64,000 nucleotides of DNA, from positions 1 to 64,000 of the forward strand of contig JAFRPY010000035.1 in assembly GCA_017428925.1 (NCBI GenBank). Reading direction: 5' to 3'. A program made the position numbers and the translations under genes. A model generated the notes under the pieces. That model was not told the DNA's origin. It made no database searches and saw only the letters and a program-made list of their open reading frames with translations. Shown here in pieces: positions 63,554-64,000 of this stretch; the first letter of the stretch is position 1; the number at the start of each line of letters is the position of its first letter. The DNA comes from Prevotella sp. (GTDB taxonomy: Bacteria; Bacteroidota; Bacteroidia; Bacteroidales; Bacteroidaceae).

Positions 63554-64000
63554 TTAGATGTTCTCTTCCTCGGCGTCTTCCGTCAGGTCGAGTTTATTGT
63601 AGTCTTTGGTGACGTCGTAGAGATGACCGTCCTTGCAGCGGTAGACAATACCGGGGAACTTGTCGAGCATGGGCATGTTGTGGGTAGTCATCACGATGGC
63701 CGTTCCCGTCTGAGAGATGTTCTTCAGCAGCGTGACGATGTTGCTTGCCGTCTCAGGGTCAAGGTTGCCGGTGGGCTCATCGGCGATGATGATTTTCGGC
63801 TTGTTAAGCAACGAACGTGCTATGGCCACGCGCTGCTGCTCGCCGCCTGAGAGCTCATGGGGCATCTTGTCTTTCTTTTCAATCATGCCCACGGAATCAA
63901 GTACGTCGTCGATGCGCTCGTCGATCTCCTTCTTCTTTTTCCAACCGGTAGCCCTCAAAACGAACTCCATGTTCTTCTTCACCGAGCGGTCGTGGAGCAG
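63554..64000 (-). CDS. ftsE: Cell-division ATP-binding protein FtsE, 5'-truncated by window end
   Basis: The C-terminal 148 codons of an ABC ATPase; the reading frame runs on past the window end, with the start and Walker A outside. The signature is [16 protein letters not shown], Walker [14 protein letters not shown] and the switch MTTHN, all intact. The Q-loop-side segment '[19 protein letters not shown]' is the FtsE pattern. The Met or GTG codons near 63970-63982 are not the true start. FtsE pairs with FtsX in the membrane to control peptidoglycan hydrolases at division. The C-terminal tail is acidic. Confidence 0.9.
   Translation of the reverse strand: MLHDRSVKKNMEFVLRATGWKKKKEIDERIDDVLDSVGMIEKKDKMPHELSGGEQQRVAIARSLLNKPKIIIADEPTGNLDPETASNIVTLLKNISQTGTAIVMTTHNMPMLDKFPGIVYRCKDGHLYDVTKDYNKLDLTEDAEEENI

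Overview
The window looks like a chromosome segment from a gut or rumen Bacteroidales, most probably Prevotellaceae. This is inferred from gene content and signals, not from a database search. The supports are: promoters of the Bacteroidota type (TTTG, 19-20 bp, TAnnTTTG) ahead of many genes; almost no Shine-Dalgarno sequences; an rseC-rnfBCDGEA operon; DUF4836 and HU-related proteins; a type IX secretion plug protein, a gliding-motility C-terminal domain and a PorT-like barrel; and xylose and fucose genes.

Layout. 0-3.5 kb: a secreted CE1-type esterase, then a T9SS-plug protein and a small conserved protein on the minus strand. 3.5-9.2 kb: the Rnf ion-pumping ferredoxin:NAD+ oxidoreductase. 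9.4-15.2 kb: a nucleoside transporter, a DUF151-UVR protein, rsmE, a DUF4836 lipoprotein and a two-gene ABC exporter. 15.4-18.4 kb: xylB-xylA. 18.4-25.4 kb: sugar nucleotides and fucose (GDP-mannose pyrophosphorylase, gmd, fcl, fucI, fucP). 25.5-34.7 kb: an accessory region with an HU-like protein, a repeat-packed intergenic stretch, a type IIL (MmeI-like) restriction-modification enzyme followed by two unrecognised genes, and then a three-gene operon with a BT4734/VirE_N-type primase and a DUF3987-like helicase. 34.7-43.2 kb: uvrA, a CHU_C-domain protein, a periplasmic-binding-like protein, a PorT-like barrel, a peptide transporter, nth and DUF2461. 43.2-49.9 kb: a clostripain-like lipoprotein, valS and htpG. 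50-58.8 kb: an ECF sigma factor, pepD, an OmpH/Skp lipoprotein, DedA, TPR, glnS and class III fructose bisphosphatase. 58.8-64 kb: two glycosyltransferase-type genes, lysA, lysC and a 5'-truncated ftsE.

The most unusual content is repetitive DNA. One family is a GC-rich hairpin followed by a G-run tail that fits a G-quadruplex pattern; it occurs six times, one copy being in frame inside fucP and one supplying the end of the HU-like gene. A second family is period-7 tandem repeats, one tract of which lies inside gmd, where a change of one unit would shift the frame. A third element, built of ATTGCAT heptamers, occurs in inverted orientation at both ends of the restriction/primase region (26.6 and 34.65 kb). 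Helically phased TTACTA repeats lie just upstream of the primase-helicase operon. Together these suggest an inserted or rearranged defence/replication island, but no integrase or transposase was found.
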